The notes under the pieces were generated by a model, which was not told where the DNA came from, made no database searches, and saw only the letters and a program-made list of their open reading frames with translations. This document shows positions 35,762 through 46,600 of a DNA stretch of 64,000 nucleotides, piece by piece (the first letter of the stretch is position 1; each line of letters begins with the position of its first letter). Source of the DNA: Planctomycetota bacterium. GTDB lineage: Bacteria; Planctomycetota; Phycisphaerae; Sedimentisphaerales; Anaerobacaceae. The stretch is from assembly GCA_019456145.1 (NCBI GenBank), contig VRUL01000003.1, forward strand, positions 1 through 64,000, written 5' to 3'. Position numbers and translations under genes: made by a program.

Positions 35762-37451
35762 GAAGACAAATCTCCTGCGGAACCTGAGAATCGCCCGGTA
35801 CGCGATCATGCTGCTCACATTCTTGTGCAGTACAAGTATTACTTCGTCGGCCGGTGCGGGTATCATCTTAAGTGACGTTACCAGGCAGACAGGCATCAAG
35901 TTCAAACACACCGACGGCAGTAGCGGAAAACTCTATTTAGTGGAGACCGTAACCGCGGGCCTGGCACTGTTTGACTACGACAACGACGGTGATGTGGATA
36001 TCTATTTCCTCAACGGTTCGCCCCTTAAGGGGACAAGATTCAGGAAAAAACCGACGAATGCTCTTTATCGAAACGACGGGGGCTGGAAATTCACTGACGT
36101 GACCAGGCAGGCCGGCGTCGGGGACACAGGATATGGCCTCGGGGTTGCGGTGGCAGATTATGACAACGATGGAGATCAGGACATCTACTTAAACAATCAT
36201 GGGCCAAATGTCCTGTACCGGAACAACGGCGACGGGACTTTTTCAGATGTAACCAAGCAGGCAGGAGTGGGCAACGGCTCACAGATGGCCGGCGGTGCAT
36301 GTTTTCTCGATATGGACAAGGACGGCGACCTGGACCTCTATGTCTCGAACTACGTCGTTTTTTCTTATGACACGCACGTTACCATGAGAATGGACGGTTT
36401 TAAGACATACGTCGGGCCCAAGTCCTATCCTGCAACAACTGACAATATTTATCGCAATAATGGTGACGGCACGTTCACTGATGTAAGTAAAGAATCGGGC
36501 ATGAGCGAACACACAGGAGCGGGCATGGGAACAGTTTGCAGCGACTTCGATAATGACGGGGACACGGACATCTTTGTTGCCAACGATATCTCTGCGGGGA
36601 ATTTTCTTTTCGAGAATGACGGGACCGGCAAATTCCAGGAGATCGCTTTGATGGCCGGTGTGGCGTATGATTTACACGGGGATGAGCAAGGGAGCATGGG
36701 CGTTGATGCCGGCGATTACGATAACGACGGACTATTAGATCTGTATGTGACTTCATACCAGGGTCAGTCTGCCACGCTTTACAGGAATCTCGGCAATAAT
36801 ATGTTTGAAGACGTCAGCAGGACAACCAGTGCCGGCGCTGGGACCGTCTCGAGTGTGACATGGGGAACTGGTTTTGTCGATTTTGATAATGACGGTGACC
36901 ATGACATCTTTGTTGCGTGCGGCCACCTATTGGATAATATCGAGCTTTTTGACGACAGGTCCACATATTTGCAGACAAATGTGCTTTTGATGAACGACGG
37001 GAACGGCAAGTTTACCGACGTCTCTCAAATGAGCGGCGATGGTATGAAGGTCAGGCTAAGCAGCCGAAGCGCCGGTTTCGACGATCTGGATAACGACGGC
37101 GACGTGGACGTTGTTATTTTAAACCCTCGACGAGGGCCTACTGTTTTAAGAAATGATTCAGAATCCAAAGGACATTGGCTTCAGCTTCGCCTGCGGGGAG
37201 TCAAAACAAATAAGGGTGGAGTTGGAGCACGCGTCAAGGTCGTAGCAGGCGATTTAATTCTTATCGACGAAGTCCACAGTGGACGCGGTTATCAGAGCCA
37301 TTTCGGCGACCGACTTCACTTTGGACTGGGCAAACGTGAACGAGTCGATCGTGTCGAAGTTCAATGGATAGGCGGCGGTCTCGATGTTCTCACGAACGTA
37401 CCAATTGATAAGTTTTTGACGATTACTGAAGGAACCGGCACTGCGCAGTGA
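35736..37451 (+). CDS. Secreted FG-GAP/VCBS and ASPIC-UnbV (CRTAC1-like) protein, copy 1
   Basis: Encodes 571 residues. A signal peptide (about 15-42) is followed by a seven-bladed integrin-like beta-propeller. I count seven calcium loops of the type DYDNDGDVDIYF, DYDNDGDQDIYL, DMDKDGDLDLYV, DFDNDGDTDIFV, DYDNDGLLDLYV, DFDNDGDHDIFV and DLDNDGDVDVVI. A C-terminal ASPIC/UnbV domain (about 495-560; 'SGRGYQSHFGDRLHFGLGK') ends the protein. Such proteins are common in Planctomycetota and Acidobacteriota and are exported, and their binding partners are unknown. The start overlaps the TPR gene by 26 bp and has no strong ribosome site, which suggests coupling. A near-identical copy lies 340 bp downstream. 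Confidence 0.93.
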   Translation: MSESRAQNKKTNLLRNLRIARYAIMLLTFLCSTSITSSAGAGIILSDVTRQTGIKFKHTDGSSGKLYLVETVTAGLALFDYDNDGDVDIYFLNGSPLKGTRFRKKPTNALYRNDGGWKFTDVTRQAGVGDTGYGLGVAVADYDNDGDQDIYLNNHGPNVLYRNNGDGTFSDVTKQAGVGNGSQMAGGACFLDMDKDGDLDLYVSNYVVFSYDTHVTMRMDGFKTYVGPKSYPATTDNIYRNNGDGTFTDVSKESGMSEHTGAGMGTVCSDFDNDGDTDIFVANDISAGNFLFENDGTGKFQEIALMAGVAYDLHGDEQGSMGVDAGDYDNDGLLDLYVTSYQGQSATLYRNLGNNMFEDVSRTTSAGAGTVSSVTWGTGFVDFDNDGDHDIFVACGHLLDNIELFDDRSTYLQTNVLLMNDGNGKFTDVSQMSGDGMKVRLSSRSAGFDDLDNDGDVDVVILNPRRGPTVLRNDSESKGHWLQLRLRGVKTNKGGVGARVKVVAGDLILIDEVHSGRGYQSHFGDRLHFGLGKRERVDRVEVQWIGGGLDVLTNVPIDKFLTITEGTGTAQ

Positions 37452-37790
37452 ACCGGAGACCGCTATACCCTAAGGTCATCGCTGCGTTTCCTGAAGGGCC
37501 CCCTATTCCGGCTCTTGTCTTTGTCGTAAGGAATTGTACTATGGAACAATAGTGTTTTCGCCGACATCCAAATACAGCTTTCCCCCGATTTACAAAAATC
37601 GACCATTTAGTTATAATAATTGAGGGAAAAAACAAAGCAATATTAAGGAGGAGCCAATGAGAAGCTTGCGTTATTAATTATTCCTGCGGTGTGAATATTT
37701 GATTTCGCAGGTATAGTCTAAGCGACGACTCATGATGTCTCATGGATGGTTGGTGATTCAGATGTATTCCCGCTAAATACAGGCAGATAT
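37452..37790 (+). pseudogene. Intergenic region with a possible gene-start remnant
   Basis: A strong ribosome site AAGGAGGAGCC precedes ATGAGAAGCTTGCG (37657 on), but this frame stops after six codons. In the neighbouring frame the same bases read KLALLIIPAV then stop, like a signal peptide broken by a frameshift. From about 37777 (AATACAGGCAGATATATGAG) the sequence is a duplicate of 35730 onward, the end of the TPR gene, marking the edge of the UnbV duplication. Confidence 0.35.
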
Positions 37791-39503
37791 ATGAGCGTAT
37801 CAACAGTGCAAATTGAGAAAAAAAATCCCGTGCGGTACCTGAGAATCGCCCGGTACGCGGTCATGCTGCTCGCCTTTTTGTGCAGTACAAGTATCACTGC
37901 GCCGGCCGGTGCCGGTATCATCTTTAGTGACGTTACCAGGCAGACAGGTATCAAGTTCAAACACACAGACGGCAGCAGCGGACATTTCTACATAATGGAG
38001 ACCGTAAGCGCGGGCCTGGCACTGTTTGACTATGATAACGACGGTAACATAGACATTTATTTTCTAAACGGGGCAGCTCTAAAAGGAACAAAGTTTAACG
38101 TAACGCCTAAAAATGCGTTGTATCGAAACCAAGGAAATTGGAAATTTGTTGATGTAACCCAGGAAAGCGGCCTTGGCGATACAGGTTTTGGTTTAGGCGT
38201 GGCTGTTGGGGATTATGACAATGACGGGGACCCGGACATATACCTGAACAATTACGGGCCGAACGTGCTGTATCGAAATAACGGTAACGGGACATTTACC
38301 GACGTCACAGAATTAGCGGGTGTGGACAACGGTTCCAAGGTAGGAGCCGGCACATGCTTTCTCGATATGGACAAGGACGGTGATCTGGATTTGTATGTCT
38401 CGAACTACATTGAGTTTTCTCACGAGGCGCATTCGATCAGAATGGCCGATGGCGTCAAGGCATATCTGGGACCACTGCACTATCCGCCAACGAGCGACAA
38501 CCTATATCGCAATAACGGTGACGGCACATTCACTGATGTCAGCAGCGAATCAGGTATAAGCCAACATTTCGGAACCGGCATGGGAATCATTTGCAGTGAC
38601 TATGACAATGACGGGGATACGGACATTTATGTGGGGAATGATGCCATGAGAAATTTTCTTTTCGAGAATGACGGGACCGGCAAATTCGAAGAGAACGCTC
38701 TGGTGGCCGGTGTGGCGTATGATTTACACGGGGATGAGCAGGGGAGCATGGGCGTTGAGGCCGGCGATTATGATAATGACGGACTATTCGATCTGTATGT
38801 GACTTCATACCAGCGTGAGTTCGCCACGCTTTACAGAAATCAGGGTGATTCACTGTTTGAAGACATAAGCAGGTCGACCGGCGCCGGGAAAGAAACATTT
38901 ATTGGTGTGACATGGGGGGTGGGGCTTGTGGATTTTGATAATGACGGTGACCGTGACATTTTTGTTGCGTCCGGTCACAATTCGCGTAATATCGGGCTTA
39001 TTGACGACAGTTCAACATATTATCAATCCAATGTGCTTTTGATGAACAACGGAGATGGCAAGTTTGTCAACGTCTCTCAAATGAGCGGTGATGGTATGAA
39101 GGTCAAGCTAAGCAGCCGGGGCGCCGCTTTCGACGATCTGGATAACGATGGCGATGTGGACGTTGTTATTTTAAACTCTCGACGAGAGCCTACTGTTTTA
39201 AGAAATGATTCAGAATCCAAAGGACATTGGCTTCAGATTCGCCTCAAGGGAGTTAAAACAAATAAGGGGGGAATTGGAGCGCGCGTCAAGATCGTAGCGG
39301 GCGATTTGATTCTTATCGACGAAGTCCATAGTGGACGCGGTTACCAGAGCCATTACGGCGACCGACTTCACTTTGGATTGGGCAAGCGCGAACGAGTCGA
39401 TCGTATTGAAGTTAAATGGATAGGCGGCAGTGTCGATGTTCTAACGAACGTACCAATTGATAAGTTCTTGACGATTACCGAGGGAACCGGCACTGCACAG
39501 TGA
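37791..39503 (+). CDS. Secreted FG-GAP/VCBS and ASPIC-UnbV protein, tandem copy 2
   Basis: Encodes 570 residues from the ATG at 37791 (MSVSTVQIEKK), which lines up with the start of copy 1 (MSESRAQNKKT); the frame is open 15 codons further up, but that part lies mostly outside the duplication. It has the same layout as copy 1: signal peptide, seven calcium-loop propeller blades and UnbV domain. Long stretches are identical or nearly so at DNA level, for example around 39100-39480 against 37050-37430. Differences cluster in the surface loops of blades 2-4, for example 'MRNFLFEND' against 'SAGNFLFEND'. No TPR gene of its own precedes it. Divergence of exposed loops may reflect different partners. 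Confidence 0.93.
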   Translation: MSVSTVQIEKKNPVRYLRIARYAVMLLAFLCSTSITAPAGAGIIFSDVTRQTGIKFKHTDGSSGHFYIMETVSAGLALFDYDNDGNIDIYFLNGAALKGTKFNVTPKNALYRNQGNWKFVDVTQESGLGDTGFGLGVAVGDYDNDGDPDIYLNNYGPNVLYRNNGNGTFTDVTELAGVDNGSKVGAGTCFLDMDKDGDLDLYVSNYIEFSHEAHSIRMADGVKAYLGPLHYPPTSDNLYRNNGDGTFTDVSSESGISQHFGTGMGIICSDYDNDGDTDIYVGNDAMRNFLFENDGTGKFEENALVAGVAYDLHGDEQGSMGVEAGDYDNDGLFDLYVTSYQREFATLYRNQGDSLFEDISRSTGAGKETFIGVTWGVGLVDFDNDGDRDIFVASGHNSRNIGLIDDSSTYYQSNVLLMNNGDGKFVNVSQMSGDGMKVKLSSRGAAFDDLDNDGDVDVVILNSRREPTVLRNDSESKGHWLQIRLKGVKTNKGGIGARVKIVAGDLILIDEVHSGRGYQSHYGDRLHFGLGKRERVDRIEVKWIGGSVDVLTNVPIDKFLTITEGTGTAQ

Positions 39504-40115
39504 AGCCGGGACACAGGTCTTCTTTGCATAATGATCGGCAGAACCATCATCGTCGACAGTAATCATTTGGGCTTGGGAAGAAAACAGCGAGCAGCAGCCA
39601 ACTTAAAGAATAGAATTGCCTTTTTCATTTCCCTTACAGTTTCTCTCATTCCTGACTGTTGGGTGACATTCAGGAAAACCAAATCGTATCGTCCGATATT
39701 ATAATTGACAGTGGGCTATAATGTCAGTATAATATACTCAAAGGTTAACCGATGGTAGAGGTGGGCCTCTATTGGCAAAGATGACATTTTTCTGTCGCAG
39801 GTGGCTTGAGTGACTAATGTTTATAACGACTTTAAGGTCTTTAACTCCAGTGAAATCAAAAAGGAGCAGGAATTACAATTTTTTTGAGCGGAAGGGCTGA
39901 GGATTTATGGGACAAACAACGGTTTAAACGGCTTTAACTGGACTGTAAATACACCGTAGCGGCAAAACGGCAACAATGAAGACGAAAAAATCTTTCGAAA
40001 ACAGGGATTTTTGGGTGAATTTTTCACTTAGAAATACTTGTAAGGGCAGTTATATAAAGCAGTTATGCCTTTAAGTACAATTGAGAAAAATTTCTGCTAT
40101 TTGCCGATATTTTTC
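39504..40115 (+). other. Gene-free region with strong promoter; possible non-coding RNA
   Basis: There is no credible coding frame. A consensus promoter (39705-39733) would start an RNA near 39740. Just downstream TAGAGG and CCTCTA (about 39755-39770) can form a tight hairpin. The tract 39830-40110 has several A/T-rich runs but no clear terminator. The transcript could be a small RNA or an extra-long leader for the 40639 gene. Confidence 0.35.
39705..39733 (+). promoter_or_regulatory. Perfect consensus sigma-70 promoter
   Basis: TTGACA (39705-39710), exactly 17 nt, then TATAAT (39728-39733). It is the strongest promoter match I saw in the window, yet the nearest downstream gene starts 900 bp away. 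Confidence 0.65.
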
Positions 40116-40145
40116 TTGCTTAAAAAATTTGTAAAACCGTATAAT
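40116..40145 (+). promoter_or_regulatory. Candidate promoter of the 2255-residue protein gene
   Basis: TTGCTT (40116-40121), 18 nt, TATAAT (40140-40145). The predicted start near 40152 gives a leader of about 490 nt, close to the ~450 nt leader of the paralogue at the left edge. Confidence 0.5.
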
Positions 40146-40151
40146 ATTTTA

Positions 40152-40638
40152 CTTGACGAGAAGATAGGTAATTTGGTAATTTGGAAAAATAGGCTTAATG
40201 CGATTTATCGACTTTGGCTTTCTAACTTGTGAATTATCATGTTTTTTGTAGAGTGAGGGGCTCTTGAGCAGGGTGTAAAGCTATCTCGGAGAATGTGTGC
40301 TTCGGGCTGATCAGTTCTGTCACCTTGACCAAAAGCTCTGATTAGGCCTCTGAAAGGAGGAGTGCTGAACATATCTAAATATATTCGGAGGAGTATGAAT
40401 CATGCCCTAAATTTATTAGTATTAATTTTTTTTAGAGGCAAGCACAGGGTTTGGTGAAGGTCTTTGCTTGTTTGCTTCAAGTTGTTTGAGACACGCACAG
40501 AATTTATTGAACACGCTTCGTACTCGTTGTACGAAGGTATTGTGTTTTTTAGTGCCTGTCAAAAACAACAAAGTGTTTATTGGCTTGTAGCCATGGAAGG
40601 TAATATTAAGTTGTACAGTTATTTAAAGGAGGAATGTT
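40152..40638 (+). promoter_or_regulatory. Long 5' leader of the 2255-residue secreted protein
   Basis: Two blocks match the leader of the left-edge paralogue. One is AGCTCTGATTAG..GAAAGGAGG (about 40334-40360). The other is a longer block from GTTTGGTGAAGGT through TTGCTTGTTTGC and TTCAAGTTGTTTGA (about 40449-40500). The ribosome site AAAGGAGGAATGTT and the first codons ATGTGTA are also shared. A 60-codon frame from a TTG at 40464 ends at 40646 and overlaps the start codon, as in the paralogue. Confidence 0.5.
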
Positions 40639-43600
40639 ATGTGTAGAAAATTTAGTTTTTTTGTTTCCTTTGTTTTGGTGCTTAGCTTGGTTAGCAGCGC
40701 ATCTGCGGTGGAATTCGCCAGCCAGGATGTCGGCGGTCCCGCTATCCCCGGCGGCTCTTCAGAAGCTGCGGGCGTCTGGACCGTTTCAGGCAGCGGTAAT
40801 GACATCTGGGCCAACGCGGACCAATTCCACTACGTGTTCCGGCCTGTGTCAGGTGATGTCGATTTCGAGGTCACTCTCAACACTATGACCAATGTCCATG
40901 ACTGGATGAAGGTCGGTGTGATGATTCGCGAGACGACCGCTGCAGGTTCCAAGCACGCCACAATGGCGTTGACGGGAGCTAATGGATGGCAGTTCCTTTA
41001 TCGTGATTCGACAGACGGAGGCAGCTCAGCTCCTCCTACAGGGATCCCTTACATATTTCCAGAGAAGATGAGGATAAAGCGCATCGTAGGAGGCGGTGGC
41101 CCAGGCAAGGACAAGCTTGAAGGCTGGTATTGGCGGGTAGTCATCGCCGGAGTCTTTGAATTCTGGGAAAGATTAGGGGACGTAAACATGCCTGCCATGG
41201 CCGATGATGTTTACATTGGCCTGGCTGTCACCTCGCACGATAACGGTGTGTTAGCCACGGCTGAGTTCAGTGGCGTGGGTTGGCCTGCAGCGCCTTTCAA
41301 TAAGGCCTGGAACCTACAACCGGAAGATGGTACGACAAAAGTACCCTTAACGCCGACTCTTAGCTGGATGGCAGGAGACACTGCCGCTTCGCACGACGTG
41401 TATCTTGGCACCGACGCGGGAGCTCTGCCCCTTGTTGCTTCACAGGCATTGGGAAATGAGAGCTTTACTCCCGCGGCACCGCTTGACGAAGCCACCGACT
41501 ACTACTGGCAGATCGTTGAGCAGCCTGGTAACCATGCAAGTGCTGTCATGAACTTCAAGACCACACGCACTGGCACGGGTACTATCGATATTTGTGTCTG
41601 GGATAACATGGGCGGTGGACTCGTTTCTGACCTGACTAACAATGCCCGCTACCCCGATAGCCCGACATGGTGCGGTGAACTGACGGTCTTCGACACCACG
41701 CAGTCCCTTGGCGACACAACTGGCATCTGGGACAACTACGGCCTCCGGATTCAAGGCTTCCTTGTTCCTGAGATCAGCGGAACCTATACGTTCTGGATCA
41801 CCAGTGACGATGCATCCCAGTTGTTTTTGAGCTCCAGCGAAAAGGGTTGTAATGCTCAATTGATCGCGCGAGAGAACGGCTGGGCTGGCTACCACGACTA
41901 TGATGGGAACGCTTCGCGAAAGTCCGCTCCGGTTTCTCTTGTGGGCGGTCAGAAGTACTTCATCCGCGCACTGATGAAAGAAGGCACCGGCGGCGACCAC
42001 TGTTCAGTGGCCTGGGAAGGTCCTGACTCGCCAAGCCGGACCGAAATTGACGGCTTTTACCTGACGGGCGGCTTTGTGGACCGTTGGGCCAGTAACCCGA
42101 GCGTGAGCGGCCTAGTAACGCCGTTAGAGGCAGAGACCCTCAGCTTCCAGGCAGCACCTGGAGCCACAGCACACGATGTTTACTTCGGTGAGGCCGGCTC
42201 CATGGCACTGATTGCAACGCTGCCTGCAGGAGTGACCTCTGTGGACGTAATGGTTGAGGACGGCAAGTCCTACGAATGGCAGGTCAATGAGGTCTTCGGC
42301 GCCGAAGTCGAAGAAGGCTGCCCGTGGACCTTCTCGGTCCAACTATGGATCAGCCGCGATATCGGCCGTGCCAACCCCAACCCGGCTGGTAGTGCTTCGT
42401 TCGACGCAGGTACCGGCATTTACACGCTGCAATCCGGCGGTAGTGAGCTATGGACTCCAAGTGACGAATTCCACTACTTCTATACGACGATGAAGTTGAC
42501 CAGAGACACTGGTTCAATCCAGGCACAAATCCTCTCGAATTCAAATAACAGTAGCTGGACGAGGGCCGGAGTGATGTTCCGTGGATCGCCGGCTGCTAAT
42601 GCCCAAAAAATCATGTCGCATAACACGGGACATGATAATACCAGGATGCAATGGCGCAACAATCCCGGCGATGGTACTGGTAATAGTGGGGATAATTGGG
42701 GCCTTGGTCGTCCGATCTGGGTTCGCTTAGACCGCGATGGCGACCGGTATGAAGGTTACCGTTCTAAGGACGGTGTGAATTGGACTTCTTTGGGCGTCCA
42801 TAACGTCTCGATGGGGGGCAATTTCGCTTACGTCGGCTTGGCTCTCTGTCATCACCTCAACCTGCCCCAAGACCAATTGACCACAGCTACGTTCGACAAT
42901 CTCAGCATCACGACTCCAGACCCACTACAGGCCTGGGGCCTTGACCCGGAAAACGGAGCAACAGCCGTAGATATCCATGCGACTCTCAGATGGAATCCCG
43001 GTGAAGGCGTCAATGAACACCACGTGTACTTCAGCGATGATGAAGATGCTGTAGTGAACCGCACAGTGGCTCCGACAATCCTTCCGGCTGAGACTACCGA
43101 GCTTGCTGTTGGACCGCTCGACCTGACCAAGAATTATTATTGGGCAGTCGACGAAGCAATAAATCCGGTAACACTTGGTGAAGTCCATAGCTTCACGGCT
43201 GAAAACTATCGTACCATAGATGATTTTGAAGCTTACGATATTGAGCCTGAAGCAATTCCACCGCAGGTGTTCATTCCGGGTGAAATCCTTGTTGCGTCAA
43301 CACCACCTCCGGACCAATCCGAGACCGAAGCTGGCTTTACTGTTATGGCAGAAGCGCTTCCGGCACAGGAATTGATTCCAGGGGAGGTTGTTAATGAGGA
43401 TGCGGTCACATGTACCGATCCCGATAGAGGCCTGGTGTTGTGCCTTGACGGTGACGGCGACTATGTTAACTGCGGCAATCCCGCTGCCCTTAACTTCGGC
43501 ACCGGTGATTGGACCCTATCTGCCTGGGTCAGAAATACCATGACCGGGACAGGCGATGATAACAAGGGTGGAATTATCACCAACGGTGGTGATGGTGGCG

Positions 43601-46600
43601 GTGGACACCGCTATGGCTTGGTCCTCAGCGAACAAGAGGAAGGCGAAGTCACCTTAGTTGTCGATGATAATGTTACTAAGGCTCAGGCCAGAGGTGATAC
43701 CACCCAAGTCAACGATGGTGCCTGGCACCATGTACTTGGCTTGCGTGAAGGCGCTGAGATCAGGATCTATATCGATGGCATGCTCGAAGGAACAGCCGGA
43801 CTACCCGCTGGATACGACCTTTCAGGGGCAGTCCAAAGTGACGTTCTTATCGGGGCCATGTCGCGAGCATCAGACCTCAGTATCTACAAGAATTACGCTG
43901 GTAAGGTTGACGAGGCCAGGATTTACGGTTATGCTCTGACGACAGACAACATAGCGTTCCTGCTCGGTATAGGTGGAACGGCACCTGCCAGTGGTCCACT
44001 GGGGCACTGGGCGTTTGAAGGTGACTTCACCGATTCGTCAGGCAGCGGCTTCCACGGCACACCGAAAGGTTTCTTGGAAACAGCGGATTCCTTTGGTCCA
44101 CTGATGTTGCACTATGAGTTTGAGGACGACGCCACAGACAGCTCCGGTAACAGCCGCGACGGTACAGAAGATGCCGGCGACGGCTCGTTGCCGACCTATG
44201 AGGCTGGTATGGTTGGCCAGGCTATCAGGTTCACTGATAATGGCGACCATGTGTTCGACGACGATTCCGAACTCTACATGAATGGTTTGGATGAGCTGAC
44301 GATCTCGTGCTGGATAAAGTCTGACAAGACCGACAGGGACGAAGGCTGGATCCATTTCTCAACCAATTTTAACGACCAGAGGAGTTTTCGCTATGACAAG
44401 GATGGCGCGAGCAGCAGAACGCTCCAGCAAGTCATGAAGTACGGCGTCGCAACCAACGAAGGTAGTGAACAGGATGAGAGCTCCGATAATGTCCAGACTA
44501 CAGAGTGGCAACACGTTGCCATGACCTGGCAGAGTGGAGTCGGTATAAAGCTGTATATCGACGGTCTCCTTGATCAACCTGGTTGGGACGCTGGTGCCAA
44601 GGGCGGCACTACGAGCGGCTACTCAATTCTGTTCGTTGGCAGGGGCAGCAAAGATAATTCGAGCGGCGAGTCCTGGGCTGGACTGGTCGACGATGTTCGG
44701 ATTTACAGCGCTGCTCTGTCCTATGGCCAAATCCGAACCTTAGCCGACAAGACGGCTGATTTAGCTGTCCCGCCGGCCTATGGACCGATGATTGCCGGAT
44801 ATGACTTTGAAGGCAACGCCGATGACAGCTCCGGCAACAACTTCCACGGTACGCTCTTAGGTGACGCAAGTCTCGTAGGAGGCGAGCTGATCTTAGACGG
44901 TAGCGGCGACACTGTCGACCTCGGCAATGACAACAGGTTCAACCCGGGAGCAGGCCCCTTCACTGTCTCTGCATGGTTCAAGATGAACTCATGGGGAGGA
45001 AGCTGGGGCAACATTATTGTCGGCAAACGCGGCGAAAACGGCAGAGGCTGGCAGCTGCGCAGACGCGGCGGCGATCAGAGGCTTGTTTTCACGACCCGCG
45101 GTGCCGGCAACGATGATCCCGGAGGCAGCATAGATCCTTCGCTTGGCGAATGGCACCATGTTGCAGGCGTACGTGATGGCACAAGTAAGAGATTGTACAT
45201 CGATAACCAGTTAGATAATGATGCTGGTATCAACGGTAACCCAATCACAATGGCCGGGCACAATGCTTATATTGGAGCCAGAGCCAACCGGAACAACACT
45301 GGTCCAGAAGGTTACTTCGATGGTGATATCGACAACGTGAAGTTGTACAACCTTGCTATCACGGAAAATGAGCTCAGAAGTCTTGCTGGTCTGGACGATT
45401 TGAAACTGCCGGATCAGTATAGTCCGCTGATACTCCACTACGAGTTTGAGGGCAACTTAGACGACAGCACTGACAACAACCGCACAGGCACGGCTTTTGG
45501 TGCCATCGGCTTCGAAACCGACCCCGAAATGGGTGAGGTTCTGAGCCTTCCGGGCGGCGAAAACCAGTATGTCGCAGCCCCCAAAGTTGGCAACCTCGGT
45601 AACGATCAGGTAACGATCGCCTGCTGGGCAAAGGCCGACAACACGAACATCCCCAACTGGACCCTTATCTTTGGTTTCACCGGGAATGCTGGTGGTGGTG
45701 GCGGATGCGGCAGTCACTTCAACATCGGCAGCATAGGCGGGCCCGGCGGTGTCGGCGCCCATACCTGGTGCTGGGAAAGGACAATCTTCACTGATACCGA
45801 AGCTCTGGATTGGCGCCATTATGCCATGACGTTTGATGGCGGAACAATAAGGTACTTCGGAGACGGCATCCAGATCGGGGCTGACGGGTTTAATCTTGGA
45901 GCCCGCGCTGACCGCGTTCATATTGGAAGCCGTGTCACGCAGGGAAGTTCCTTCCCAGGCAAAGTTGACGATGCTCGCATCTACGACTTTGCTCTGTCTC
46001 TGGCTCAGATTCGGACCGTTTCCCGCTTTGTTCCCGAAAATGCGCTGCCGGACACTTGGTCCGGAAGGGCAGCTGCGGCACCGGCACTCGAATACAACCA
46101 AGCCCACGAGGGCGCGCAGTGTATGAGAGTTGAGTACACCGGAAACGGCGCAGTTTCGCGTCTCGAGCCATTCGGTGACGGAAAACATCCGAAGGGTTGG
46201 AACGGTGACTTTAGTTTAGGTCAAGCTCAGGCATTGTCGTTGTGGTTCAAAGGCCGTCCCGATAACGCTCCAGGGACGTTGTTCGCTCAGTTGACAACTG
46301 TTGTCCCGAGCGGACACACCCAAAGAGTGTTATACAGCGGTGACCCCGAAGACCTGTTGAGTGGTGAGTGGAAGGAATGGAATATCACCCTTAAAGCACT
46401 CTCAACGGGTAAACCTGCCACTGAAATCGAGGAAATGGGCCTGCCCATTACTAAGATCAAGGATGTCGGTATCGGCATTATCGGCGCAGGCAGCGGTGTT
46501 ATACTCATTGACGATGTGCGTCTGTATCCCGAAAGATGCGTTCCCGAGTTCGGCCCAGAAGCCGACTTCTCAGGCAATTGCATTGTGGACAGGCCAGACG

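Noticed and set aside
45457..46188. 243-codon minus-strand frame in the giant LamG gene
   Set aside because: Antisense shadow of a clear coding region with no recognisable protein features.
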